In this document: piece after piece, positions 1 through 8,120 of the stretch
Layout: every line of letters starts with the position of its first letter
Numbering within the stretch: position 1 is the first letter of the stretch
NCBI GenBank assembly: GCA_938010435.1
Contig: CALLUS010000005.1
Span: 1-64,000, forward strand
Length of the DNA: 64,000 nucleotides
Origin: an uncultured Rhizobiaceae group bacterium
GTDB taxonomy: Bacteria > Pseudomonadota > Alphaproteobacteria > Rhizobiales > Rhizobiaceae
Direction: 5' to 3'
The notes under the pieces: generated by a model
What the model saw: only the letters and a program-made list of their open reading frames with translations
What the model was told of the DNA's origin: nothing
The model's database searches: none
Translations under genes and position numbers: made by a program

Positions 1-77
1 TGTTTACGCGAAAGCCCGCTTGTTAGTGCTATACGGACTGCTTCTCGACGAAATTCTTCAGTGTGGCCATGTGCCAT
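1..77 (-). CDS. IS3-family transposase OrfA, N-terminal fragment (runs off window)
   Basis: Reading leftward from an ATG at 77 gives 25 codons, MAHGHTEEFRREAVRIALTS and then GLSRK, before the window ends. This is the conserved N-terminus of IS3-family OrfA proteins, a helix-turn-helix subunit that is normally joined to the OrfB DDE catalytic subunit by a -1 frameshift. A good ribosome-binding site (AAGGAG, 7-8 bases upstream) supports the start. It lies 25 bases past the stop of the TniQ-like gene, so the insertion sequence appears to have landed in or just after that gene. The rest of the element lies outside the window. Confidence 0.75.
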   Translation of the reverse strand, partial: MAHGHTEEFRREAVRIALTSGLSRK

Positions 78-102
78 AGTCGTTCTCCTTGATGAACATA
101 AT

Positions 103-498
103 TCAATTCAAGGACACGGAACCAAACCGTGGCAAGTCCAATCTGCTAGGTAAAGGCTCGCATGAGAACCCTTCAATGCAGCGCGGATAAAAGAGAGGCG
201 ATTTAAGACGCAGACCATGTTGTGACATCATGTGGTTGCCGACTTGCCATCCAGACGGGCCACGAACAGGCATCTGCTTGCTGAATTGCTGCTTGTCGAT
301 GCCAGTGGCTTTGCAGTAGAATTTGAGCGCTTCTGGCTTACCAGCAATCAGGTCGTCGAGCCTTACGCCGAGAAAACGTGATAGCTCGTTTATCGTCAGA
401 AAACCGTTGAGATCCGCAGTGCGCCGCATGTGGGACAAACCAATCTCACCCGGCTTCAACAGCGGGTCGATCAGCAGCGTTGTTGTTACGTTGCTCAT
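103..498 (-). CDS. TniQ-like targeting protein, short and probably interrupted by the IS
   Basis: A 131-residue product whose ATG overlaps the TnsC stop as ATGA, so it is the last gene of the transposition operon, where TniQ/TnsD normally sits. TniQ/TnsD proteins direct the transposase to its target and are normally about 300-600 residues with Cys/His zinc fingers. Here only an N-terminal part is present (residues ~20-75 look like a small helical domain; one lone Cys near YPRC). The last ~20 residues (from about GFSCEPLPS) may be encoded by IS end sequence. No strong TniQ motif is visible, so the name rests mainly on position. It may be an inactive remnant. Confidence 0.45.
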   Translation of the reverse strand: MSNVTTTLLIDPLLKPGEIGLSHMRRTADLNGFLTINELSRFLGVRLDDLIAGKPEALKFYCKATGIDKQQFSKQMPVRGPSGWQVGNHMMSQHGLRLKSPLFYPRCIEGFSCEPLPSRLDLPRFGSVSLN

Positions 499-1610
499 TT
501 GCGATCTGCCTTTCTCTTATGGCGACGCCCTTTTTTTGCGAGCCGGTCGAATTCTTCCTGAAGTTGCATTTTTTCGAGTTGCTCCTGCGCAATCCTCGCG
601 GTGGTCATTGCAAGTCTACCGGCAGGAATGTCGAGGTAATCCTCACACAAGAACGGATTAACCGCGTCGTCTGCACTTTTGGCGGTGGAATACATCATAG
701 AAAAATGTTCAGAACCGACCGCGCCTGCCTCTGCTACGATTGCGTTGATAACGGCTTCTTTAGCCATTTCCACGCATTCTCCAATTTGCGCCCCAGCGGC
801 TACAATGAGCCGACTTGCAACGTCTTGTGCTTGCGGACCCATAGGAATTTCAGCAAGCTTTGCCAACGGTTTCAGTAGCTTCTCCGAGACTGTGGCGCTG
901 TGAAACAATGGATGGAGAGATTCGATGACGACCGGCAATGCACGACGGGAAAGCTCTGGGTCGCGTTCAATGCACTTGATGATCTCTGGGCATCCAACGA
1001 GAATAATGGTGATAGGCCATGTGTTGCTTTGACTGGCAGTCTTTAAAAACTTCGTGAATTTCTTACGTTCTTGTTCATTGGCAAGCTCAAAAATGTCGTG
1101 GGCTTCATCGATAATAAGGTAATCGATTTCACGTTGGCGCATCTGGGCCAGAACAATGCGACTAAGACCTGTGGCTGTGGTTGGTAAAGTCTTCCGAACA
1201 GGCGAGCCATCGACTTCTTCTACCGGTAAAGAATCCATCAACCCGCCTACTAGGCTGGTTAAAGTCATTGCTTCTAATTCGGCTTCAATTAGCCACGGGC
1301 AACCATCAGATGTTCCATATCCATCGAATGCACCACTCGCACGAATAGATTCCTGAACAAGTGTAGTTTTGCCGGCGCCGCTCTCTCCGGTCACCACCAC
1401 CATTTTTGCTTGCTTCCGTGCTCGATTGCCGCTTTCCGTTTTCTCTCCGTTTCTTTTATGGACCTGAATTGCCGCTTTAAGCGCTGTATTGATGACTTTC
1501 AGTGAAGGTGTCTGCCAGAAATATTCAAGCACAGCATCAATGCGAGCTGTTTGGTTGAAGTCCTCTGCCTCAAAGATCTTTTGAGCCGCCTCGATTGATT
1601 TTCTGCTCAT
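495..1610 (-). CDS. TnsC/TniB-like transposition AAA+ ATPase
   Basis: A 371-residue AAA+ ATPase. It has Walker A GESGAGKTTL at residues ~72-81 and Walker B YLIIDEAHDIF at ~160-170, then a sensor region with VGCPEI and an RRALP segment typical of TniB/TnsC. These proteins form ATP-dependent filaments on DNA that pass the target choice from TniQ to the transposase. The start is placed at 1610 rather than at 1625. A GGAG lies 8 bases upstream of 1610, and the ATG there overlaps the preceding stop as ATGA, implying translational coupling. It is downstream of the DDE transposase and upstream of the TniQ-like gene, the usual Tn5053/Tn7 order. Confidence 0.85.
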   Translation of the reverse strand: MSRKSIEAAQKIFEAEDFNQTARIDAVLEYFWQTPSLKVINTALKAAIQVHKRNGEKTESGNRARKQAKMVVVTGESGAGKTTLVQESIRASGAFDGYGTSDGCPWLIEAELEAMTLTSLVGGLMDSLPVEEVDGSPVRKTLPTTATGLSRIVLAQMRQREIDYLIIDEAHDIFELANEQERKKFTKFLKTASQSNTWPITIILVGCPEIIKCIERDPELSRRALPVVIESLHPLFHSATVSEKLLKPLAKLAEIPMGPQAQDVASRLIVAAGAQIGECVEMAKEAVINAIVAEAGAVGSEHFSMMYSTAKSADDAVNPFLCEDYLDIPAGRLAMTTARIAQEQLEKMQLQEEFDRLAKKGRRHKRKADRK

Positions 1611-2230
1611 TCCGGATCTCCCCATTTATCGATATTGTTGAAGTCGGAGTCATTGTTTCGCTGGGATTCGCTTCGCTTTTTCTTTGCTGAAGCGGTTGCA
1701 GCGATCGAACGAGTTTTCTCTGTCATCAAAACAGTTCCGGGATTACCAACGATGCGTTTGATCTGCCGACGTTCATCGCTCGCGGCTTTAGTTTCTTCTT
1801 CAGACATCCGTGGCGACTTTAGACCGGCGCGTTCCAAGGCAATGACTACTGTATCGGCGCATGCTTGAAGGCTTGCATCGCGTGTTTCAGTGTGAGCTTC
1901 CGCCTCCGCACCGCATTTGCGAAGCTGATCGGACTGCGTGAGAGACCAGTGGCGGCGGCTGACACCATTTAGGCCCGATGTTAGACAGGGAACGTCAAAC
2001 GCTTCCGATCCCGCGATCACTGTAATCGTGCTAAGATCCCAGTCGCCGCAATAGATAAATACTTGCTTGAAACGCTTACTTTCGCGCACATCTTGAAGCT
2101 CAGGACAATCATAGAGCAGCGTTTCAAACTCAATACCGGATGCCAGAATCGGGCGCACAGCCACTGAGCCAAACGTGAGCCGAGCTTGAGTTTCTGAGAT
2201 TGGGCCACTGCCGCCAATTTTACTTTTCAT
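1607..2230 (-). CDS. TnsB/TniA transposase C-terminal part encoded as a separate ORF
   Basis: A 207-residue product. Residues ~10-65 (RLTFGSVAVRPILASG, then a DWDLSTITV segment) look like the Mu-transposase C-terminal beta-barrel domain that in TnsB/TniA follows the DDE core in the same chain. The rest is basic and low-complexity, ending in KKKRSESQR, as in the TnsB tail that contacts TnsC. The ATG overlaps the end of the catalytic ORF by 11 bases (atgaaaagtaa). The transposase is thus either two subunits, one protein made by frameshifting in the A-rich overlap, or a broken gene. The ATGA junction with tnsC is intact, which argues for continued translation. Confidence 0.6.
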   Translation of the reverse strand: MKSKIGGSGPISETQARLTFGSVAVRPILASGIEFETLLYDCPELQDVRESKRFKQVFIYCGDWDLSTITVIAGSEAFDVPCLTSGLNGVSRRHWSLTQSDQLRKCGAEAEAHTETRDASLQACADTVVIALERAGLKSPRMSEEETKAASDERRQIKRIVGNPGTVLMTEKTRSIAATASAKKKRSESQRNNDSDFNNIDKWGDPE

Positions 2231-3719
2231 TGTTAAGTCCTTCCAGAAATTTGGCCTCTGGGATTTGTTTTCCTGGGCCGTTACCTTTGGTTTGCATGAC
2301 ATTGTATTCGTCGAACGTCGCACGAAGAAAAATCCCAAATACCTCGTCCCGCGCTAGGCACGCGCGTGACTGACCGTTGTCCATTTTGCCGTGTCCGGCA
2401 GTTCCAATTGTGTGACCAGGAAGTTTGCAGGAGACTAGGGACGATTGGGTTCGACAATGACGCTCAATTGGCCAGCCACGTTGTGGTTCGCCGGCCTCTC
2501 GCAGATCGAGTTGTGTACGTAGTTGGCCGCATGCGAACCTGAACTCGTCGCTCCGGAAGCATGACCCTTGATCAGTCACAATGCGTTCTGGAACAAACCC
2601 GCCAACAGGTGTGGTCTGAACGCCATTTGCATTGAATATGGCGGGCACATTCATCACAGCGCGGCGCAAGCACTCAAGCGCAGCTTCGGTGTTTTCGCTG
2701 TGAGAATGCACAATCGACATTATACGCCGGCTGTACAGGTCGATAATTGCAAACTGATAGCGACGTTCGGTGTCGATTTTTTCGATGTCGTCTGCTGATA
2801 GTCCAATTGGAATGCGGTCGATCGCTAACGAGTGGACATCGATCTCCCATGCATCAATATACCAGATCTGGTTAGATCTTGATGCTATAAGGTGCCCATA
2901 GTTACGACGATGCTGATTGTCTGCATATTGCTCACCACAACGTGCCAGATCGATCGCGTAGTCTGTGTTTCGAGATTTTATCCAATTCTTTAGTTTGTCG
3001 AGTGATAGATATGGAAAGTTGCGTCCGGTCCGTTTGCACAACGCCCGGATGTCCTTGTCAGCTTCTCGTTTTATTGTCGTGTAGTAAACGCCCGGACCAC
3101 TTAAATATAATTTCTCTGCGTCTTCAGCCACAGCAGCCAGCTCACCTGTTAGCTGCGGGTGTTTCTTGGTCCCACACCTTTCAGAATTGAGGTTTCGCAA
3201 GGCTGAAATGTGCATTCCGCCTTCGATTAATTTGTTCATCCACTTTCTCAATGTCGAAGGAGAAGGTGAAGTGAATTGCGCAACTACGGATCCGGCGCGC
3301 GGTTTACCACCGCTTTTGACCGCCCGACCGGACATTACTTTTGAGAGGTTGGTCTCAATGTTTTGCTCGTTCTTGTCGATAAAGCGCTTCAACTGCTTAT
3401 CAGAACGTGGAATACGGCATTGGATTGCTTGCAACGACCATTCAAAACGCCAAAAGATCAGTTCCGCTTTGCTACTGTCATTTGCACGCAGTAACGCATC
3501 GCGAACTTCTCTAACTGACAGAGCTGGCGAGGAAATATCGGGAATATGAAATTGGAGTGAGCCGATTTCCATAGCCGCACTAGCTGCAGGCATTCCAATA
3601 TAGATCTCTTCTCCGGTCTCGCTATCAAACCCAAGAACGCCACGAGCGCTGGCGATGACCCGAGTTAGTTGCTGTTCACCAAAAACGGCCACACAACCTG
3701 GTACATAATTCATAAACAT
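2220..3719 (-). CDS. TnsB/TniA-like DDE transposase, catalytic part
   Basis: A 499-residue DDE-family transposase with an rve-type integrase core. The acidic triad is visible: Asp in WYIDAWEID (residue ~289), Asp in VTDQGS (~383) and Glu in GWPIERH (~419), with 35 residues between the last two (D35E). An N-terminal helix-turn-helix region (~140-260) is the expected end-binding part. The open frame stops soon after the core, and the C-terminal barrel lies in the next, overlapping frame. The start ATG overlaps the stop of the TnsA-like gene as TAATG. The core looks intact, so loss of activity cannot be inferred from the triad. Confidence 0.8.
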   Translation of the reverse strand: MFMNYVPGCVAVFGEQQLTRVIASARGVLGFDSETGEEIYIGMPAASAAMEIGSLQFHIPDISSPALSVREVRDALLRANDSSKAELIFWRFEWSLQAIQCRIPRSDKQLKRFIDKNEQNIETNLSKVMSGRAVKSGGKPRAGSVVAQFTSPSPSTLRKWMNKLIEGGMHISALRNLNSERCGTKKHPQLTGELAAVAEDAEKLYLSGPGVYYTTIKREADKDIRALCKRTGRNFPYLSLDKLKNWIKSRNTDYAIDLARCGEQYADNQHRRNYGHLIASRSNQIWYIDAWEIDVHSLAIDRIPIGLSADDIEKIDTERRYQFAIIDLYSRRIMSIVHSHSENTEAALECLRRAVMNVPAIFNANGVQTTPVGGFVPERIVTDQGSCFRSDEFRFACGQLRTQLDLREAGEPQRGWPIERHCRTQSSLVSCKLPGHTIGTAGHGKMDNGQSRACLARDEVFGIFLRATFDEYNVMQTKGNGPGKQIPEAKFLEGLNNEK

Positions 3720-4459
3720 TACTGTACCCCAACCAAAGTGGAGGACATTTGCAGCTCATCGTCTTCAAACTGTTGGACAAAGCCGCATAATATAAACCGG
3801 GCAACAGAACGTAGGCCGCGGCCGCCTCCGACGTCTGCTGCTTCTACCAACGAACGCACTGAAGTAATGGTATGACCAATGGGAAGGTGTGGTTTGATGC
3901 TTTCATCGGCAGCAGCGTCTCCGTGCGCCAGACAGTTAATTGCAAAGGCTGCATTGGCAGGGGCGCTAGGATAGAAATCGTCTCGTGCAACAGCGCGCAT
4001 CTCATCGCAGTAAGTGCCCGTTGCCGGAGTGGTCGCAAGCGCTTCAAAAACGGATTCGAATTTTGCATCCTGCAGAGAACGGGGGCGAACCATGTATGCG
4101 ATCCGACGCCCATCTCTACCCACTGCTACGAAATCGAAGTAGTGTCGCCCTTCAAAGAAATCAGGATGATTAGGATCACCGAGATGCGCGTACCGAACTG
4201 GTCCTACCTGCTCACAAATAGAGACAACACCTTGTTGCCAAAAGAGAGCAAGGGCAGTGTCTGCCTCGACTCCGCTCTCTGCGCTGACTGCCCGCCATGC
4301 GCCTGCTTGAGATAGATCAGGAATACTGAGGAACCCAAATCCGTGCCGTTTTGAGGTGGCTTCGAAAGAACGCCGTGCCACTGAGGCTTGCACAATCGAT
4401 GGATTACTCCAGTCGGCGGGCATAGCATCTGTTAGGTGACTATTCTGAAATTGTGTCAT
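3719..4459 (-). CDS. TnsA-like endonuclease subunit of a Tn7-like element
   Basis: A 246-residue protein immediately upstream of and coupled to the transposase. A HYFDF segment followed by a DGRR turn and a YMVRP strand (residues ~105-130) resembles the TnsA nuclease core, where an Asp and a Val-Lys strand supply catalytic residues. Here the Lys position appears to be Arg, so activity is doubtful. The C-terminal half has the 'fyPsApaNA...GFR/Rxxxrfi' helical layout seen after the nuclease core in TnsA-type proteins. The ATG at 4459 overlaps the preceding stop as TAATG. A TTG 15 bases upstream is possible but less likely. The family assignment is by pattern and context, not by a database match. 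Confidence 0.55.
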   Translation of the reverse strand: MTQFQNSHLTDAMPADWSNPSIVQASVARRSFEATSKRHGFGFLSIPDLSQAGAWRAVSAESGVEADTALALFWQQGVVSICEQVGPVRYAHLGDPNHPDFFEGRHYFDFVAVGRDGRRIAYMVRPRSLQDAKFESVFEALATTPATGTYCDEMRAVARDDFYPSAPANAAFAINCLAHGDAAADESIKPHLPIGHTITSVRSLVEAADVGGGRGLRSVARFILCGFVQQFEDDELQMSSTLVGVQ

Positions 4460-4671
4460 TATTTTTGTGTCCAATAAGATGTCGTGATTGTTTCAGGAAG
4501 CGCATGTCCTTGATCATGTTCGTCGTTTGCATTGAGCTTCTGCTTAGAGCTTGGGCAACTGTCGAAACGATGTGCGAGCCAACTCAAGATGCTCCATCTG
4601 CCCAATGAACGGGAAGGGAGTTGATGGTTGATATTGCTGGTGTCCCAGCGAGTATAAATTTCTTTGCTCAT
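4459..4671 (-). CDS. Small uncharacterised protein leading the transposition operon
   Basis: A 70-residue product, first gene of the leftward operon. The ATG at 4671 has a clear Shine-Dalgarno (AAGGAG, 6 bases upstream), and its stop overlaps the next ATG as TAATG, so it is very probably translated. The sequence is basic and aromatic near the N-terminus (IYTRWD, SLGRWSILSWLAHRFD) with a polar C-terminus. No family was recognised. By position it could be a regulator of transposition, a small DNA-binding subunit, or a leader peptide coupling translation of the nuclease gene. Confidence 0.6.
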   Translation of the reverse strand: MSKEIYTRWDTSNINHQLPSRSLGRWSILSWLAHRFDSCPSSKQKLNANDEHDQGHALPETITTSYWTQK

Positions 4672-4762
4672 TTTGAGCTCCTTCAATTTCAATTCAGACA
4701 AAGCTCTGCCGTTGACGAAAAGCGAAATGCTCACGCCATCTGGCAGTCTTCGAACGTGTAAT

Positions 4763-4823
4763 GTGTTGACGGCGGATGCCGGTTGTCGAGCGTCTGCCGT
4801 CAACACTAATGCTGACAGCAGAC
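4763..4823. repeat. Inverted and direct short repeats, candidate Tn7-like element end
   Basis: GTGTTGACGGC at 4763-4773 is matched by its exact reverse complement at 4796-4806. A related copy, GCTGACAGCAGAC, lies at 4811-4823. The shared core is roughly GTTGACGGCAGAC. Repeated short sites in both orientations beside the first tns gene are what TnsB/TniA binding arrays look like, but the exact element terminus and target duplication could not be found. Confidence 0.4.
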
Positions 4824-5001
4824 TGACAATGAAGGTTCTAAGAGGTGTTCATTTTCATCACTCCAGTTTTGAGGCTCTGGAGACTGTGGACCACGGCGCA
4901 CGTTGAAATTGACGCAAGCGTGCTCATGTGCAAAACTGCACTCTCAGCTCCAGAGCTGTTGGTGGCGGAACTTTTTCAACGGGATCCCACCAATAAATTT
5001 T

Positions 5002-5036
5002 GGCGTCCTCGGTCTATTGGCTGAGGCGCCTTTTTT
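5002..5036 (+). terminator. Rho-independent terminator (rightward)
   Basis: GGCGTCCTCGG pairs with CTGAGGCGCC across a short loop and is followed by TTTTTTG. It is preceded by a second perfect 7-bp hairpin (TTGGTGG...CCACCAA, about 4959-4991). No rightward gene was recognised upstream, so the terminated transcript is unknown. Confidence 0.6.
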
Positions 5037-5517
5037 GTTGCTCGTTTGAGTTCATTCTAGAACCTTCGCTAAACAACTGACTTGAGAAAACAACTATTTG
5101 ATTTTCATTGCAAGATCACTTTAGATCTCATCTATCATTTGGTTGTTAGGCTGATTGATAACACTATATAGTTGTAATTCAGATTGAAACTATTAGTCGC
5201 TTCAGCATGCCATTTGAATTTTAAAGGCTTCGTTTTTTGCTCTCATTTTTTGAGATTTTATAACGAGGCAAATGGTCGATTGAATTGACATCATTACAAA
5301 CCGTTTTCAAATTGAGAAAGTCCCAAGTTGAAAGAGGTCTTGAGTGTTTGGTTTTTTCTCCGTTGATTTTTACAAGTTCTGAAATTGCCAAAATCTAGCT
5401 ACAATTGGCCATAATATTTTTTGTTCCCTTTTCCCTTTTTTCTAATTTCTAATTTCTAATCTTTTAAAATGCACTCTTAGGAGTGTGTAAGTATCCAAGC
5501 TTGTTGTGTCGCCGTCT
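5037..5517. other. AT-rich stretch without a recognised gene
   Basis: No convincing coding frame. It contains three tandem copies of a TTTCTAA unit at about 5439-5460 next to T-rich runs. It separates the transposition operon from the second TnsA-like gene pair. Confidence 0.5.
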
Positions 5518-5940
5518 CTATGAACCGCGGATTACACATCCATGCGACCAATTGAGAATAGGTGCGGCTGTTGCCCCACTTCTGACCAATATTCCCAAAT
5601 GTGGAGGTAAATTTGGATATCTTACATTTGATTCGTTCCAGAACTGTGTCCGGAGTCGCGCTGCTTGGATCGTAATTCTGGGAGAAAAAATTTGATCAAA
5701 ATTGAGATTAAAGTCTTCATTACTAGCTGGTTTATGAACGTCAAACCGCTGGCTCATTTGCCACCTTAAAGTGCAAGAACCAATTCGCGAGAACAACGAG
5801 AGTGACCTTGGCGCCGTGCCAGTGAACTCCGTCATTATCTCGCCAATTGATCTAAAATTTTCCGCTACGAGATGTCGCCACGCAAATACCCAGCGGTTCC
5901 AAGTTGATGTTTGATCCGATGACCACATAACAGTTCTCAC
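5518..5940 (-). CDS. Uncharacterised protein coupled to the divergent TnsA-like gene
   Basis: A 140-residue product starting with GTG that overlaps the preceding stop as GTGA, suggesting coupling. It has several Trp residues in its first third (WSSDQTSTWNRW, WRHL) and no recognised motif, signal peptide or membrane segment. In a Tn7-like order this position would hold TnsB, but no DDE core is present, so it may be the remnant 5' part of a decayed gene or an unrelated small protein. Confidence 0.35.
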   Translation of the reverse strand: MRTVMWSSDQTSTWNRWVFAWRHLVAENFRSIGEIMTEFTGTAPRSLSLFSRIGSCTLRWQMSQRFDVHKPASNEDFNLNFDQIFSPRITIQAARLRTQFWNESNVRYPNLPPHLGILVRSGATAAPILNWSHGCVIRGS

Positions 5941-6617
5941 TTTTTCAGTGTTGATGAATCTGAATTTTCTGAAAGCAGTTCCGGTTTAACGTTGCTAGAA
6001 TTTGTTGGCTTCCGATAAGAGTTCGAAGGCCAAATTTGAGTGTCCAAGGCAATCGACGACGAAATGTCGATTGAGAGGCTGCAATCACACACCATTCGGA
6101 AAATGGTTCTGAACAAACTGCTCGGATCGCAATTCAATGCTTCTGCGATACTGCCAATTGCAACTGGTGTATTTATTTTCTGGAGATGATGAAGCGCAGC
6201 AAGCTGGTCAACTAAAGATGTCTTCTCATTTCGTCTTGCCCAGATTGACAACGCATTCTCATATCTTCGGTCACACTGAACCCTTAGCCTGGTGATGTGA
6301 TTAGGTGCGCATCGGTCGTTCGAAAATGTATGGTCCGCGCCATCACCTGCAACTAGCAAGTCAAACCTCTTAGGTTTTGAAGCAAACTCTAGCACAATGA
6401 GGAGATTACCAACCGGTCTGCAAATGTCGTCTTGGATTAGCGGCTGCTCGGTAACTTGCGCTATACTAATAACTTCATGCGACAAAGTTTGGATGATCAG
6501 CCAATGCGCCTGCCAACGGTGTGTAAACAAAATTGGGGCAATCGTTTTTGGGCTGGTGAAACTATGTTGCTGGCGGTTCCGACAGCGGGATGCTTCATTG
6601 TTTTTGCCGATTTTCAT
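5937..6617 (-). CDS. Divergent TnsA-like protein (possible remnant of a second Tn7-like module)
   Basis: A 226-residue protein with a strong ribosome-binding site (GAGG, 9 bases before the ATG). The C-terminal half (residues ~115-200: NEKTSLVDQL ... TPVAIGSIAEAL ... SLFRTIFRMVCD ... LDTQIW) has the same helical order as the C-terminus of the TnsA-like protein at 3719-4459. The nuclease part is poorly conserved: FDLLVAGDG is the only strand-turn that could match, and no clear Lys motif follows. I infer a distant paralogue. It could equally be an unrelated winged-helix protein. A promoter candidate lies upstream at 6725-6760. Confidence 0.4.
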   Translation of the reverse strand: MKIGKNNEASRCRNRQQHSFTSPKTIAPILFTHRWQAHWLIIQTLSHEVISIAQVTEQPLIQDDICRPVGNLLIVLEFASKPKRFDLLVAGDGADHTFSNDRCAPNHITRLRVQCDRRYENALSIWARRNEKTSLVDQLAALHHLQKINTPVAIGSIAEALNCDPSSLFRTIFRMVCDCSLSIDISSSIALDTQIWPSNSYRKPTNSSNVKPELLSENSDSSTLKK

Positions 6618-6724
6618 CGGGGGTACCTCAACGCTAAACTCAAACTGAATGCGACACTTAGAAGGGCAGGGCCTATCAAGTAGTTCGCCTAAATCTGAGG
6701 TTCGCTAGAGCCAACCTTATAGTT

Positions 6725-6760
6725 ACTACAATGTATTATGTAGGCTATGTCAATGCCTAC
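6725..6760 (-). promoter_or_regulatory. Promoter with overlapping dyads upstream of the divergent TnsA-like gene
   Basis: On the minus strand TTGACA (6753-6748) is followed after 17 bases by TGTAGT (6730-6725). The -35 lies inside an inverted repeat GTAGGC...GCCTAC (6740-6745/6755-6760). A second repeat CTACA...TGTAG (6726-6730/6739-6743) overlaps the -10 and spacer. This suggests a repressible promoter. Confidence 0.4.
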
Positions 6761-6902
6761 TCTTATTTTGATGTTGGGTGTCGGTTATGGCACTGAATTG
6801 TTGTTATTTTTTTACATAAGCAGAAGCTTTTCTTCTCCCTAAGGTGGCAGGCTAACTAGCACATCAAAAGCTAAAGTGGCGTTTGAGCTTCCAGCGCTCC
6901 AT

Positions 6903-8120
6903 TTAGAAAAAATCAGCTTTTGCAGCAGCTTGCGGATCGGTTGCATTTGAAAGCAACCAGCCTTGAATTGCTGAAGGCGCAGTTTTTGTGTCTCCAATTT
7001 TCAGGCAGAATTGTTTGCACAACTCTTCTTCGCCCGGAAAAAATCGGTCAAATAGTTTCGAAGCTGTTGTTGCGCCAACCAACCCAAGTTCAACATGAAC
7101 ATCTGCGCGTCCTGGTCTGATAAGCGCGGGGTCCAATTTCTCTACGTGGTTGGTCGTCATGATTAAGGCTCTGCCTTCTTGTGCGCCAACACCGTCAATG
7201 GCATTCAGCAAGCCAGAAAAACTTATACCCGATTGCCGCTTCCCATCGCGTTGCACAAACATGGCATCCACATCTTCGATGACCAAAAGCGCGTCTTTTG
7301 GGGCATCCAGCATTGCTTCTCGCAAATCGTCGTCTGTCATACCGGCTCTTCCAAGGTCCATTGTTGCAATGTCCAAACGCAGATCTGTTGCAAGAGCACG
7401 TATAAGAGATGACTTGCCTGTTCCCGGCGGACCATGGAGCAAATACCCTCTGCGCCATGGAACACCACGTTGGAAATACCAATCTTGAGCGCTGCAAAAC
7501 CAACGCAAATCTTCAGCAAGGTGCTCTATCCTGTCATCATCGTGCACAACAGTATCTAGTCCGCGCCCTCGAACATCGCCCACATGATCCCAATAATCAC
7601 CTCTCAGAACATGAAGGCCTGGCCCAGCTTTGTCGCGAGTTCTTGCTAGCATTGCCCCGTCATTGACCCATTCTAAAATGGTATCTGTGCGGCCAAAAAA
7701 CATTGTGACCGTTAGGGTTTCCATCATGCTTTGTTGACGACCGGATTCGACACGACGTTTTTCGTCAATTGTCCAAGTGAAACTGCACAGCTTTCCGCGA
7801 TACCAGAACCAATATCGCCCGGGCGCTACTGTGAAGCCGTTGGTTCCATCTGCGTGACGCGGATCAATGCGCGACAGCTGACGAATGTTTTTTAAAACAC
7901 CACTGGTGTTGAGCCATAGAAGCAGATGGCGGTAGTTTGTAGAGCGATTGTCGATGGTCACACTGGCGCAAAAACGCCGACCTGCAACCTTTTCGCTTAT
8001 GTTCCATGCGGACCGTAATAGTGTCGCCAGAATGCCAATAATGCCAAGCGCGATTCCTCCGGCGAAGAATTCGCTTTTAGTGGCACTCATGAAAAACTCA
8101 GTAAACTGTTCAAACATCAT
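6903..8120 (-). CDS. BCS1-like membrane-anchored AAA ATPase in the rtcB-prfH operon
   Basis: A 405-residue protein. One hydrophobic segment at residues ~22-45 ([18 protein letters not shown]) is followed by a BCS1-N-like region and a AAA domain. Walker A is [18 protein letters not shown] (~223-240), Walker [12 protein letters not shown] (~275-285), sensor 1 TTNH, and [11 protein letters not shown] is the BCS1-type arginine region. BCS1 family members translocate folded proteins in mitochondria; bacterial ones are unassigned and turn up in conflict-related operons. The start is placed at the ATGATG at 8120, which overlaps the prfH stop and has AGG upstream; 8156 would overlap prfH by 40 bases. 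Its job with the repair enzymes is unknown. Confidence 0.8.
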   Translation of the reverse strand: MMFEQFTEFFMSATKSEFFAGGIALGIIGILATLLRSAWNISEKVAGRRFCASVTIDNRSTNYRHLLLWLNTSGVLKNIRQLSRIDPRHADGTNGFTVAPGRYWFWYRGKLCSFTWTIDEKRRVESGRQQSMMETLTVTMFFGRTDTILEWVNDGAMLARTRDKAGPGLHVLRGDYWDHVGDVRGRGLDTVVHDDDRIEHLAEDLRWFCSAQDWYFQRGVPWRRGYLLHGPPGTGKSSLIRALATDLRLDIATMDLGRAGMTDDDLREAMLDAPKDALLVIEDVDAMFVQRDGKRQSGISFSGLLNAIDGVGAQEGRALIMTTNHVEKLDPALIRPGRADVHVELGLVGATTASKLFDRFFPGEEELCKQFCLKIGDTKTAPSAIQGWLLSNATDPQAAAKADFF

